A stretch of DNA of 39,144 nt from the NCBI RefSeq assembly GCF_025602895.1, contig NW_026516455.1, positions 1 through 39,144 of the forward strand, in the 5' to 3' direction. The first letter of the stretch is position 1. Each line of letters begins with the position of its first letter. The notes under the pieces are model-generated. The model saw only the letters and a program-made list of their open reading frames with translations. It did not search any database and was not told where the DNA came from. Below are positions 11,894 to 24,183 of the stretch, piece by piece. This stretch comes from Polychytrium aggregatum (Eukaryota > Chytridiomycota > Chytridiomycetes > Polychytriales). Position numbers and translations under genes: made by a program.

Positions 11894-12978
11894 ATGTCGT
11901 GGGTTCCCAACAACTTTGACATCAGGAAGCACCCGTTCTTCGCCACCAATGTCCTGGAGGCGAGCTGTGTCGCCGAGGCCCTCAAGGCCACCGGCACCGG
12001 CCTGGTGCTCGGCTCCGTGCTCGGCGCCTCAGTAGGCTGGTGGACTGCCGCCCCCACGAATGTCGTCGTCCGCGATTCCTTTGCGCGATCTGGACTGATG
12101 GGTACTTGTCATGCATCGCCTGTGCTTTCCGTCTTGCGGCACATGGCTGGCCGATGCCGCTGGAGCCGAGCCGACAAAGCTGTGGCGGCTCGGCCGTGTC
12201 TCTGGATCACCATGTTCGACTCGGGTTGGCGAGAGCTTTCCGACCTCTGTGCTCATCGGCGACATTCTGCGGCTCGATCAAATAGGTGCTGTCTTTGGAT
12301 CTGCATACGGAGCATATTGCGCATCGGCCCACATTCGCCACACCGACGACTGGCTCAACGCGTCGATCGCCGGTGCTGTCGCTGGCTCGATCTTTGGAGT
12401 CAAAGGTCAGTCGCCAGCTGCAGAGTGAAACTGCGACGATGGATCAGACATGTCGCATAATCTCTGTGCTGCATCGGTGCTCTCCATGTCCGCATGCTGC
12501 TGCAGCGCCAACAGTCGGATGAGGATGTGCTGTAGTCTTCTGAGCTTCTCGCTAACAGATACCTGTTTATCGACCCCATGGCAACCTCGATAAACCGCGG
12601 CATCTGACCCAAATCGACACCTATATGCTTTAATCGACCGCGATTTGATGACGCACGATCGGCTTCATACACACGAACATATGGATGTGGCATGTGGCTG
12701 GTCGATCTTTGCTGAACCAACAATTGACGACTGGAACGGACATCCTTGCGCATGCACCAGCCGGCTCCATCCAGAAGGTTGTCTTCCACGCCGCCGTCCT
12801 CTCGGTCTTTTCCGGACTGTCTTATGCCGGAGTCAAGCAACAGACCAGCGTCAAGGGCCTGAGCTTCCCGGAGCTGCACGAGCGAAACAGCCAAGGCGCC
12901 CATGCGCTGCCCAGGCCGGACCCTTATGCCGAGCGCATCGAGGAAATCCGAAAGCGCGATGCAGCCAAGGCCGAATAA
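11894..12978 (+). CDS. Complex I accessory subunit, NDUFA11/B14.7-like
   Basis: Exons 11894-12101, 12286-12405 and 12761-12978 join in phase to 181 residues. The family (Tim17/22/23-type fold) is a mitochondrial inner-membrane subunit of NADH:ubiquinone oxidoreductase. Seen in the sequence: Gly/Ala-rich hydrophobic segments with GxxxG-like spacing (LVLGSVLGASVGWW; GAVFGSAYGAYCASA; ASIAGAVAGSIFGV; VFHAAVLSVFSGLSYAGV), and the HIRHTDDWLNA block that corresponds to the conserved DD.LN motif before the third membrane helix in fungal NUO-21.3b/NDUFA11. The C-terminus is charged and faces a soluble side. The start at 11894 is preferred because MSWVPNN begins the conserved part, but ATG 11759 is in frame. 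Another Tim17-family member is possible; the DD.LN block favours NDUFA11. Confidence 0.72.
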
Positions 12979-13526
12979 TCCCACTGCGCACGCCATCTGT
13001 CCTAATTGCAAATATAATTGCCCTTCGTCCGGCCCTTTCGTCGCTGCTTGGCAAAGTGGGTGTGAACCAGGATGCGGATGTGGATGTTGATGCGGATGTC
13101 GGTGCAGCGCTCAACCACCCGCCCGGCCGCCCCGTGAGACTCTACCGTCAACCACGCCACCATGCACCCGGTTGCCGCATCGCATCGCACGGCTCCGTCC
13201 GTCCAGAGGAGCTGCTGCGGCGCTGTCCATGCGATCATGCCGGATCGCTGGGCCTGTTGTGTCGGCCGGATCGGCGCGACAGGCTTGCTACGCCACACTC
13301 ACTTTTTTTTTCGAGGGGGCAGAGTCGACTTCAGCCGCTTCGGACCCGCGAGCGTCTGTTCCCGCATCAGCCCCGAGCGATCAACAGCATAAAGCCGACA
13401 GGGCTGCATCACGACCCCTCTGTCGATCCACCGACCTGCCCAAATATCATCCGGCAGCAGCATATCATTGCACGCCGGCGCAGCATATAGATCATCCCAT
13501 CGCGACCATCTGAGAGGCACACAAGC
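12979..13526. other. Intergenic, upstream of the Prp43 gene
   Basis: About 550 bp with a T10-like run near 13305-13313 and a short imperfect GGATGT/GCGGATG repeat near 13070-13100. No coding family or RNA gene seen. It must hold the promoter of the helicase gene. Confidence 0.5.
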
Positions 13527-16464
<2,938 letters not shown>

Positions 16465-16939
16465 TCGACAACGGGCCCAGCCGAGCCAAGACACTGCGAT
16501 GGTGTGTTCGTATCAGGTTACTTTGATGGACTTGGGACGTGGACGCGACGGTGGTCACAAAACAAGCTATTGCATCTTGCCTTCAAGGCCGTTATCCGCT
16601 TGTTAGATCCTGAATATACATATTCCTCCATTCACGGTGACAAAATGCTGCTGATAGCAGAGACACGAGACTCGTGTGTCAGGGAAAGCAAATGTAAACA
16701 GAAGCAGAAGCAAGTGCGAGTCATGAGCAGAAGCAACATGTACAGCCAGCGAACAGCAAATAGGGACGACAAACAAGAATACCGGGTTGGCGAGCAAGTG
16801 AGACTGCCATTCTGATACCCTCCGGAGCGGTGGCGAACGGGGACAGCGAGTGGAGGCCGGAAGCACGAGCGACAAGTGAGGACACCGGACAGGAGCGGAA
16901 CAGCAGCCATGGCCAGAACAGCAACGATAGCAGGGACAA

Positions 16940-17089
16940 CAGCCACAGCCACAGCCACAGCCACAGCCACAGCCACAGCCACAGCCACAGCCACAGCCAC
17001 AGCCACAGCCACAGCCACAGCCACAGCCACAGCCACAGCCACAGCCACAGCCACAGCCACAGCCACAGCCACAGCCACAGCCACAGCCA
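16940..17089. repeat. Hexanucleotide array (CCACAG)n, left copy
   Basis: About 25 uninterrupted units of CCACAG with an A/G-rich edge on both sides. It reads as His-Ser, Ala-Thr, or on the reverse strand Ala-Val and Gly-Cys dipeptide repeats in different frames, a sign that the frames are a by-product of the satellite. Confidence 0.95.
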
Positions 17090-17253
17090 GAGCAGCAGCC
17101 ATCAAGAACAACAGCCACGACAAGAGCAGCAGCCACAGCACGAAGATGGACTTTGCTGCGGGTGCCGGTGTTCTGTGCAAAGTCGGGTGGCGGCTGGATT
17201 GCAACTGCCGGACAAATGGGATTGTATAGACACAGCTGAGAAAAGCGATCACC

Positions 17254-17335
17254 GACGCCGTGTCCGAGTGGTTATGGAGCTTGACTAGAAATCAAGTAGG
17301 CTCTGCCTGCGCAGGTTCGAGTCCTGCCGGCGTCG
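17254..17335 (+). tRNA. tRNA-Ser (anticodon AGA)
   Basis: Acceptor stem GACGCCG (17254-17260) pairs with CGGCGTC (17328-17334). The anticodon arm is CTTGA-CTAGAAA-TCAAG with anticodon AGA. A long variable arm (GGC/GCC stem) marks it as class II, as expected for serine. T arm is GCAGG-TTCGAGT-CCTGC, which also supplies box B. No intron. It sits only 5 bp upstream of tRNA-Pro with no T-run between them. Confidence 0.93.
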
Positions 17336-17340
17336 CTTGA

Positions 17341-17412
17341 GGGCTGATAGTGTAGTGGTAGCATACCTGCTTCGGGTGCAGGTGGTCGCGGGTTCAAACC
17401 CCGCTCGGCCCC
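17341..17412 (+). tRNA. tRNA-Pro (anticodon CGG)
   Basis: Acceptor GGGCTGA pairs with TCGGCCC. The anticodon arm is CCTGC-TTCGGGT-GCAGG with anticodon CGG. T arm is CGCGG-GTTCAAA-CCCCG-like. Discriminator C. A T6 tract 6 nt downstream is the likely RNA polymerase III stop for the Ser-Pro pair. Confidence 0.93.
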
Positions 17413-17418
17413 AATCTA

Positions 17419-17424
17419 TTTTTT
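17419..17424 (+). terminator. RNA polymerase III terminator (T6)
   Basis: Six T residues directly after the tRNA-Pro gene; no comparable run lies between tRNA-Ser and tRNA-Pro. Confidence 0.75.
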
Positions 17425-17849
17425 CGCTGCTTGTCTCTCCCTTGCTCGCTCCTGTCTCCTCCTTGCTCGGGTGCATCGCGCAGAGGCCTCGGTGCTCAGT
17501 GGTCGTGCCGTGTCGCTGGCCCGAACCAGTTTCATCGAGTTTGGGGACAGCCCCCGTGTGGTCCGTCGGGTCATGCGTCGCAATTGTTGCTGACTCTCAC
17601 TCGGTCCCGGCTTTGCCACATGTGTACATATCAGTCTTGCTGTTTCATGAACCGCTTTCTTTGCTCCCGGCACAGACTGCGGCATCAGCATTTTGGTCGG
17701 TGCATGGTTTGTCGCCGAGTCTGAGGCCGTAATAACCACCTCCGCGCTCCTTGTCTACAACCAATGTCATACACATCCCAACACCATTCGGCGGATCTGT
17801 CCCCTCCCCTTGAATGACGTGTGCAAAGCTATTGAAAGGGTGTTCCTGA

Positions 17850-20158
17850 TCAAAGTGTAATCATCGATGTCGGAGCTGGACTCGAATATTCGCCCAGCCG
17901 CGCAGCTATCTCCGCGTCCGTTCCGATTGCGAAAGGACTGTGCGGTAGTGCGGCCAACTTCATGTGACTTTGCTTTCGTGCTCGTATCGTCCTTCCCTGA
18001 CGTCGAATCACAAGCTGGCTGCTATCGCTGCCGTCTTCGTTGCTTGAAAGAGGGTTCATTTGGGGATTGTTGCCGGCCTCTGCTGAGGCCAGCGACCCAG
18101 GCACGGTGGCTGGATCTCGTGTCGGGGGTTTCGGCGAAAACGAGCTTTGCAATGCATGATGACCACCAGGCACTTGTGTATGCCAGTGACTGTCGGTAGA
18201 GCTTGGCTTCTCGGATCTCGTCGACGGCGACCGCGTGTGACCCGCAGACGCCGCCGATGGCTTTCGCCTCGCAAATGGCCGTGCCTGCATCGGTGACGGG
18301 GGTCGGGGCGCAAGCGGCGGTATGGCAGCCCCGCTGGAGAAATACGGGACATTGGCCGCAGAGGCGCTGAAAGCCGATGCCGGTTGAGCTGCTTGTGCCA
18401 GCGGCTCTGAGCTTTCTGCTGCCCATGTGTGCTTTCGCGACCGCAGAAATAGAATGGGATTGCCGGCCATCACCTCTCCAGTGCCTCCACATTTTCGGTG
18501 AATGTGGTTCATACATATTAGCCACGGCATCGCAGTGCTACTTCCAGAGCCATGGCCACCCGACCAGTTGGTTTGTATAGGGCAGTTGCTTACCATGCGT
18601 GAAGCTCGAACTGGCATCGTCGTCGCTGTCGGGAAAGTACTTGTTCAGTCCGCCTGCCGCAAATGGGTTGAGTGGTGCGGATTTCGGCCGCCCGGAGCTG
18701 ACCGACCTTGGTCTGGATGATGACTCTGTCGCATCGGTTGACTCTGACTTGATTTCGCTCGTGGCTCCCTTGTCGGAGCGCATTGCCCACAGATTGGCCG
18801 AGCCGGGTCGGCAAGGTGGATGATTCATTTCTGCGGATGTGATCCGTTTGTCGTCAAGAAGTTTCAAATCTGGTAATGTCGTGGCTATTTTGTGTCGATA
18901 CAGAGCCTCGCGGTATTCCTCCTGCTCTCTGGAGCGCTGTAGTGGTTCGTCCGTCTGCTCAGGGTTGTCGAAAATGGGATTGTTCTGCAGCGTCAGCTCT
19001 TGCAGTGGGCACAGCGCAAGGTTTTCAATTTGATCGTAGTCGTCAATGCAGTTCCTGGTGTCGGGTCATGTGTCAGTACAATGAAGCAGGAGCTCGACTT
19101 TGCTATCGCTGCCCGTTCGCTCGGCTTGGAGCTGCGTGGCCAGAATATCAAGGTACATACCCTTCCAAATCTAAGATTTCCAGACAGTCGAGCATGCTGA
19201 GCGAGCTGAGGTCCTGGATAGCGTTGTAGGAGAGGTACAGCTCCTGGGGAGAACACCGAACGAGTATCAGAATCGCGGACAATGTCTGCTCGGCTGCCGT
19301 GCCCACATCCTGTAACCGACGCCCACAACAACCGGCATCCGCCACCTGCATTCGTGGCTGCTAGCGGCACTCTGCCCGGCTCTGACACGGACCTTGAGAA
19401 GCGAAAGAGACCCGATGCCATCGAGCTCAACAAGGTCGCACTGTGACATCCACAGGATACTGAGGCACGAGAACCCCACGCCCATGTCCCTATGAATGCA
19501 TCGAGTGTCAGCAAAGGCCAAACGAGTTGAACAGAGTCACATCGACGGGATTGCAAAGTACTGCAGCGATAACGCCAATCTGACCGTATCGTGGGAATGT
19601 AGCTATGGTTCAATTTGAGCTGCTGAATATTGGGAATCCATTTTCCTGGAACGGGAATGGGTGTTTGTGATGTTTCAGCACAGAGTTCCCAGGCACCAGC
19701 CCGGCTGCTGGGCTCGTCTGCTGGGCTCGTCTGCTGGGCTCGACTCTCCGTCTGCCGCAACCATTACCGAGATTCGAAAGACTTGTTCTTCTCACATCTG
19801 CTTGGAGCTCCATGGTCTTGACTTTCCGGAGATCCTTCATGCCAGTCATAGTTCGCTAAGGGGGCACCATACAGAGAACCAAATGAAGGTCACATTTAGA
19901 CGAGAGGGAAATATCGGCACCTCAGAGGGATAAGGGTTCTTGTTTCGTCACGGCTCGAATCCGATCCCTCGCTAGGAATACTCTAGCCCCCACGAATGGC
20001 CTCGGCGTGGACATCTTGCTTCGTCCAGCTGTACTAACCAGCTTGTTTTCGGAAAGATAACCATTCATAAACTCGTCAACTTCGTCGTCCGGTGTGAGGA
20101 CGGCTGGATTGACTATATCCAGCCGAATCTGATGCCGGCTATCGTTCGAGAGCGCCAT
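17850..20158 (-). CDS. LRRC56: LRRC56/ODA8-like leucine-rich repeat protein
   Basis: Role known from the family: ODA8/LRRC56 helps mature outer-arm dynein and move it into the flagellum with intraflagellar transport. Exons: 20039-20158, 19768-19855, 19585-19645, 19393-19489, 19161-19243, 18594-19054, about 17850-18484; in phase, about 514 residues. N-terminus DEVDEFMNGYLSENKL matches the family opening. Five to six LRRs follow: IQQLKLNHSYIPTI, LSILWMSQCDLVELDGI, ELYLSYNAIQDLSSL, LEILDLEGNCIDDYDQI and LQELTLQNNPI. An LRR cap follows (YREALYRHKIATTLPDLKLLD) and then a 250-residue Ser/Pro-rich disordered tail. The acceptor of the last exon has two candidates in the same phase (18484 and slightly downstream). 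Identity is confident from the LRR order and the DLSxLxxLxxLEILDLEGN segment. Confidence 0.85.
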
Positions 20159-20821
20159 CGTTCGGATACGGAGTGTATGATCAACACGAGGCGGTCGGAT
20201 GCTGTTGGAATACAAGCCTGCGGTAGCTGGCAGCGAGCAATGGCGGATAATTATCAAGGATGGGATTTCACAACTATGTCAAGGACCACCATCGATGGAA
20301 GACGATGGGACGGCCATCGTCAACAGCTCGCCCAAACGATCCGCCATCGCCGTGCCAATCACCACAGCAACAGTCCGATCAACAATGCGTTGGGTGGCGA
20401 CATTCCAATTCAGCAGAGCCAGCGGGGGTGACCCAGCCCATCCGAGTCCGCTCCGACTCCAGCAAAATGCCAATGTTCAAGGCGCACGATCGTAGTGGTG
20501 CTGGACTGGTTTCATGCACGTATTTTATCAATTCGATACCGCCATTGACGGCGCTGTTGTCTTGGCCGACTCGATTCAGAGAATATAATGGGCCCACAGA
20601 TGGTCACATCTAACATGCATCCATATCGCACGCACGCCCTGACAGCGCTGGCGGCGATATCCCGCGCTCAATGAAACAACATGGCATTGAAATCGAGGGT
20701 GGGTAGGTGCCGTCCAAGGCAGATGGGCGTGTATTCAGGAATCAGAAGAGGGTGCCGTTGCACTCAAGCAGGGTCCGTTCCATGATCACGGTGAACTAGT
20801 TTATTGAGGGCCGAGCGTAGA
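20159..20821. other. Intergenic, upstream of LRRC56
   Basis: About 660 bp between the LRRC56 start and the end of the eIF6 gene, both on the minus strand. It must contain the LRRC56 promoter and eIF6 3' end. No repeat, RNA gene or further coding family was recognised. Confidence 0.5.
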
Positions 20822-22085
20822 TCACGCCATGCTGCGAGGAGAACATCGACAGCAGTATAGTGTTAGAAACAGCTCGTGAGCGCTCTGAATGCATCTTCAT
20901 AGTCAAGAGTGGGGCACCAACCTGTCGATCAAAGAGTCGCGCATCTGGTTGACGACGTAGGACGGCTGGCTGTCTTGCAGCTTGAAGATGCTCTCGATGA
21001 CAGAGAGTTCGGTACTGGTGGTGTCCAGACCGGCAAAGGCACACCAGTCGTTGACGACCAGCCCACTTCCAATCATATCGGAGCCGCGGTTGACTGTTCC
21101 GGCCTGCGGGTCGGATGCATGGCAACTAAATCAGCACCAGTGTGCTGTTCCAGGCCAAGGTGGGCCAGCAGACGGCGGTGCGTGGCCAGGCTGTGTTCAA
21201 GGCGGGGTGGAGCAGGGACGAAGATATGCTACTTACAACCAGCGGGATTTGCAGGAGGGCAGAGAGTTCATCCTGATCTTCAATCGACGTCTTGGGGTGG
21301 ACGATGCCGCCCTGGTTGCTAAAAGCCGCGTAACTGCCGGTCAAGACATTGCCGGCGATGGTCTGTCGGAAGACCTCGACCTTGAGAACATCGGCAATGA
21401 TTTCCTCGGTTTCCTATCAACCGATTGCGAGGAAACAGGAGCGCGATGATCAAAGTCAGCCACGGATCAGCGGGTTACGAGGATCGCGGCGGCATGTCGG
21501 TTTGGTCGGATTGAAAGACTCACCCGATCAATGTCAGGGTGTACCAGCGCAACATAGTCGTTGCAGGCGATGACGTTCCCCAGCGCCGAGAGTCGCTCCT
21601 CGACTCGCTGGATGGCGACCTGGTCCGGAAGGGCGTTTCGCAGATGCTGCAGCTCCTGATCCGTCGTCGAGTTTGGGACAAGCAAGCCATGGCGATTTCC
21701 AGCGGTCAGCCGGCCGATAATTCGAGTGCCGGCGATGGAGGTGTGGACGACAGGGACGACATCGGCGAGCTCGCTCTCAAAGACACTACAGCCAAGGATG
21801 GTGCCCGCAGAGCAGATCGATTAGCGGTGACGATCCGAAGCGCTGAAGCGAGAGAGACTGCACCTTTCGGCGCGGCAGGACGCAGGATGTGGCTAGCGAA
21901 CTGCCCACCTGTAAAAGTTCTCCGAGCCGCCGATCGCCACGAGGGCATAAGAGTTTGTGAGGCGAGAGAAAACGCCGATATCGTTTGAGTTTTCGAATTG
22001 GGCACCTGGATTGTTGGGAATTTGGCGTCAATGGGCAGCTCCTAGTGCCGCTCCAAGCAATGTGCAGACACTTACGGACAGCCAT
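20822..22085 (-). CDS. TIF6: Eukaryotic translation initiation factor 6
   Basis: 60S ribosomal anti-association factor, also needed for 60S biogenesis; acts in nucleolus and cytosol. Exons: 22076-22085, 21909-22005, 21524-21785, 21237-21413, 20922-21103, 20822-20831; these give exactly 245 residues, the length of yeast and human eIF6. Conserved blocks: [113 protein letters not shown] and the C-terminal SLIDSMA. The first and last coding exons are 10 nt each (ATGGCTGTCC and CATGGCGTGA), which simple ORF calling would miss. All introns are GT-AG. It lies inside the region bounded by the inverted repeats. Confidence 0.97.
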
Positions 22086-22467
22086 GGTGAATGAGATGCG
22101 AGGGGTGATTAGTGTCGAGTGTCGAGTGTGGGCGAAGTGGTGTGAGTGGATAGATGCTGGTCGAAGCGGACGGCGACGACCCGATCAATAAATAGGAGCA
22201 CGGCCAACAGAAAAAAAAGCGGACACGTGTCTTGGCAAGGTGTGAGGGACAGCAGCCGAGGATTTCGCAGCAGCTTCCCCACCAAGAGACATCTGCGGCG
22301 GCAACGGGACAGGACGGCACGGCAGGGGGAGAAAGGGGGCTTGGCTGGGGAGCCAGCTTGGTGGAGGACATGCGGCGGGCAACCGCACTTGGTATCCTCG
22401 ACTCAGAAAGCGGGACTGTTGCCGTTTCCACTGTGTCCATGTTGTCAGCGATAGCCTGTATGGTCGT

Positions 22468-22785
22468 TGACCGAATATTCCGTTACCAAATACCATCGCG
22501 TGCTGGCCATGACCTTTCTGTGATGCGGTGCTACGCCCTCATCCAAAGCCTGAGAAACGTTGCCTCCATACTCAGTGTGTCCAAGAGCACCATTCACTGC
22601 TGGCACTCCGAGTCCAGTGTACATGTCGATTGTGTGGAGACCGGAGAGCGACTGGTGGTCTTCACTCAGAGGCTACCAAAGTGATCTGCTTTATTTCTTA
22701 TGGTTTAGCTTGATGCGAGCCCATCATATACTACATGTTCATGGCAGGGGTGTGTCCCGTGTTTTTCTGAATGAAATGTAAAACT
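22468..22785 (+). mobile_element. Relic of a Fanzor/TnpB-type element, copy 2
   Basis: Matches the reverse complement of copy 1 (8530-8800) on both sides: CGAATATT and TGCTGGCCATGACC on the left; GTCTTCACT, TACTACATGTTCATGG and a TTTTTCTGAAT motif on the right. The middle here codes a helix-turn-helix in place of the RuvC-III motif. It lies about 90 bp upstream of tRNA-Pro(TGG). Outer limits are approximate. Confidence 0.65.
22523..22684 (+). pseudogene. Mini-ORF joining an HTH segment to the element's C-terminal tail
   Basis: Fifty-three codons from ATG at 22523 to TGA at 22682-22684. The first half, SLRNVASILSVSKSTIH, fits a helix-turn-helix of the kind that opens many transposases (LRxVAxxLxVSKSTIxxW). 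The second half ends VVFTQRLPK, corresponding to VVFTRRLPK at the C-terminus of copy 1. The frame is open through the junction, so the deletion that removed the catalytic core was in frame. Most likely a remnant; an expressed DNA-binding peptide cannot be excluded. Confidence 0.55.
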
Positions 22786-22876
22786 GCGGTGTCTGGTTTC
22801 CTTCTGGATTGGCTGTTGGTAGTGGAAGGATGATAATTTTATGTAGCGAAAAATCTGCGACGGACTCAACAATTGA

Positions 22877-22948
22877 GGGCTGATAGTGTAGTGGTAGCAT
22901 ACTTGCTTTGGGTGCAAGTGGTCGCGGGTTCAAACCCCGCTCGGCCCC
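22877..22948 (+). tRNA. tRNA-Pro (anticodon TGG)
   Basis: Acceptor GGGCTGA/TCGGCCC and all arms equal the CGG gene except the anticodon region: CTTGC-TTTGGGT-GCAAG, anticodon TGG. The three changes are the wobble base and one compensated stem pair (C-G to T-A). It lies between the inverted repeat arms; a T4 tract occurs about 15 nt downstream. Confidence 0.93.
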
Positions 22949-23413
22949 AGTGGAATTTCTCTTTTGTTGAGTCGGCGGTTTCGTCAGAAACCATGGTTTT
23001 CAATTTTTTCTTCTCCACTGAGCATCTGCGGTCAGCAAGGAGTCCGCCGAATGGTGTTGGGATGTGTATGACATTGGTTGTAGACAAGGAGCGCGGAGGT
23101 GGTTATTACGGCCTCAGACTCGGCGACAAACCATGCACCGACCAAAATGCTGATGCCGCAGTCTGTGCCGGGAGCAAAGAAAGCGGTTCATGAAACAGCA
23201 AGACTGATATGTACACATGTGGCAAAGCCGGGACCGAGTGAGAGTCAGCAACAATTGCGACGCATGACCCGACGGACCACACGGGGGCTGTCCCCAAACT
23301 CGATGAAACTGGTTCGGGCCAGCGACACGGCACGACCACTGAGCACCGAGGCCTCTGCGCGATGCACCCGAGCAAGGAGGAGACAGGAGCGAGCAAGGGA
23401 GAGACAAGCAGCG

Positions 23414-23419
23414 AAAAAA
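23414..23419 (-). terminator. RNA polymerase III terminator (T6 on minus strand)
   Basis: Six A residues on the + strand directly downstream, in the sense of transcription, of the minus-strand tRNA-Pro. Confidence 0.75.
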
Positions 23420-23425
23420 TAGATT

Positions 23426-23497
23426 GGGGCCGAGCGGGGTTTGAACCCGCGACCACCTGCACCCGAAGCAGGTATGCTACCACTACACTATCAGCCC
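23426..23497 (-). tRNA. tRNA-Pro (anticodon CGG), second copy
   Basis: Exact reverse complement of the gene at 17341-17412, within the right repeat arm, 5 bp downstream of the minus-strand tRNA-Ser. Confidence 0.93.
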
Positions 23498-23502
23498 TCA
23501 AG

Positions 23503-23584
23503 CGACGCCGGCAGGACTCGAACCTGCGCAGGCAGAGCCTACTTGATTTCTAGTCAAGCTCCATAACCACTCGGACACGGCGTC
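23503..23584 (-). tRNA. tRNA-Ser (anticodon AGA), second copy
   Basis: Exact reverse complement of the gene at 17254-17335, with the same class II variable arm and the same 5-bp spacing to tRNA-Pro. Confidence 0.93.
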
Positions 23585-23748
23585 GGTGATCGCTTTTCTC
23601 AGCTGTGTCTATACAATCCCATTTGTCCGGCAGTTGCAATCCAGCCGCCACCCGACTTTGCACAGAACACCGGCACCCGCAGCAAAGTCCATCTTCGTGC
23701 TGTGGCTGCTGCTCTTGTCGTGGCTGTTGTTCTTGATGGCTGCTGCTC

Positions 23749-23904
23749 TGGCTGTGGCTGTGGCTGTGGCTGTGGCTGTGGCTGTGGCTGTGGCTGTGGC
23801 TGTGGCTGTGGCTGTGGCTGTGGCTGTGGCTGTGGCTGTGGCTGTGGCTGTGGCTGTGGCTGTGGCTGTGGCTGTGGCTGTGGCTGTGGCTGTGGCTGTG
23901 GCTG
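23749..23904. repeat. Hexanucleotide array (GGCTGT)n, right copy
   Basis: Reverse complement of the left array, one unit longer. The perfect periodicity and the one-unit length change are what replication slippage would give. Confidence 0.95.
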
Positions 23905-24183
23905 TTGTCCCTGCTATCGTTGCTGTTCTGGCCATGGCTGCTGTTCCGCTCCTGTCCGGTGTCCTCACTTGTCGCTCGTGCTTCCGGCCTCCACTCGCTG
24001 TCCCCGTTCGCCACCGCTCCGGAGGGTATCAGAATGGCAGTCTCACTTGCTCGCCAACCCGGTATTCTTGTTTGTCGTCCCTATTTGCTGTTCGCTGGCT
24101 GTACATGTTGCTTCTGCTCATGACTCGCACTTGCTTCTGCTTCTGTTTACATTTGCTTTCCCTGACACACGAGTCTCGTGTCT

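Larger units (their letters stand above)
16661..17795 (+). repeat. Left arm of a 1.14-kb inverted repeat
   Basis: Runs from AGACACGAGACTCGTG to CACCATTCGGCGGA and reappears reverse-complemented at 23043-24183. The arms appear identical base for base apart from one extra six-base unit in the right arm's satellite. Flanks differ outside both arms. The arm holds a CCACAG array, tRNA-Ser(AGA), tRNA-Pro(CGG) and about 380 bp of unique sequence. Open frames in it encode only satellite peptides or antisense tRNA and are not considered genes. Confidence 0.93.
23043..24183 (-). repeat. Right arm of the 1.14-kb inverted repeat
   Basis: Reverse complement of 16661-17795, 1141 against 1135 bp; the difference is one extra hexamer in the satellite. 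It carries tRNA-Pro(CGG) and tRNA-Ser(AGA) on the minus strand. The spacer between arms is 5247 bp. Confidence 0.93.

Noticed and set aside
12406..12760. A separate minus-strand gene in the second intron of the NDUFA11-like gene (frame 12400-13011)
   Set aside because: The frame overlaps the conserved third exon on the opposite strand and has no recognisable domain; the intron is just longer than average.
16830..17288. His-Ser repeat and Ala-Val repeat proteins over the CCACAG arrays (also 23550-24374)
   Set aside because: Every frame of both strands is open through the hexanucleotide satellite, and the frames run into tRNA genes. They are products of the repeat, not genes.
17285..17476. Small frame encoding GRAGFEPATTCTRSRYATTTLSA
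   Set aside because: This is the antisense translation of tRNA genes, a common false prediction.
16661..24183. Inverted repeats as termini of one large DNA transposon
   Set aside because: No transposase lies between the arms; the contents are conserved host genes, the arms contain tRNA genes, and no target-site duplication is visible at 16660 and 24184.
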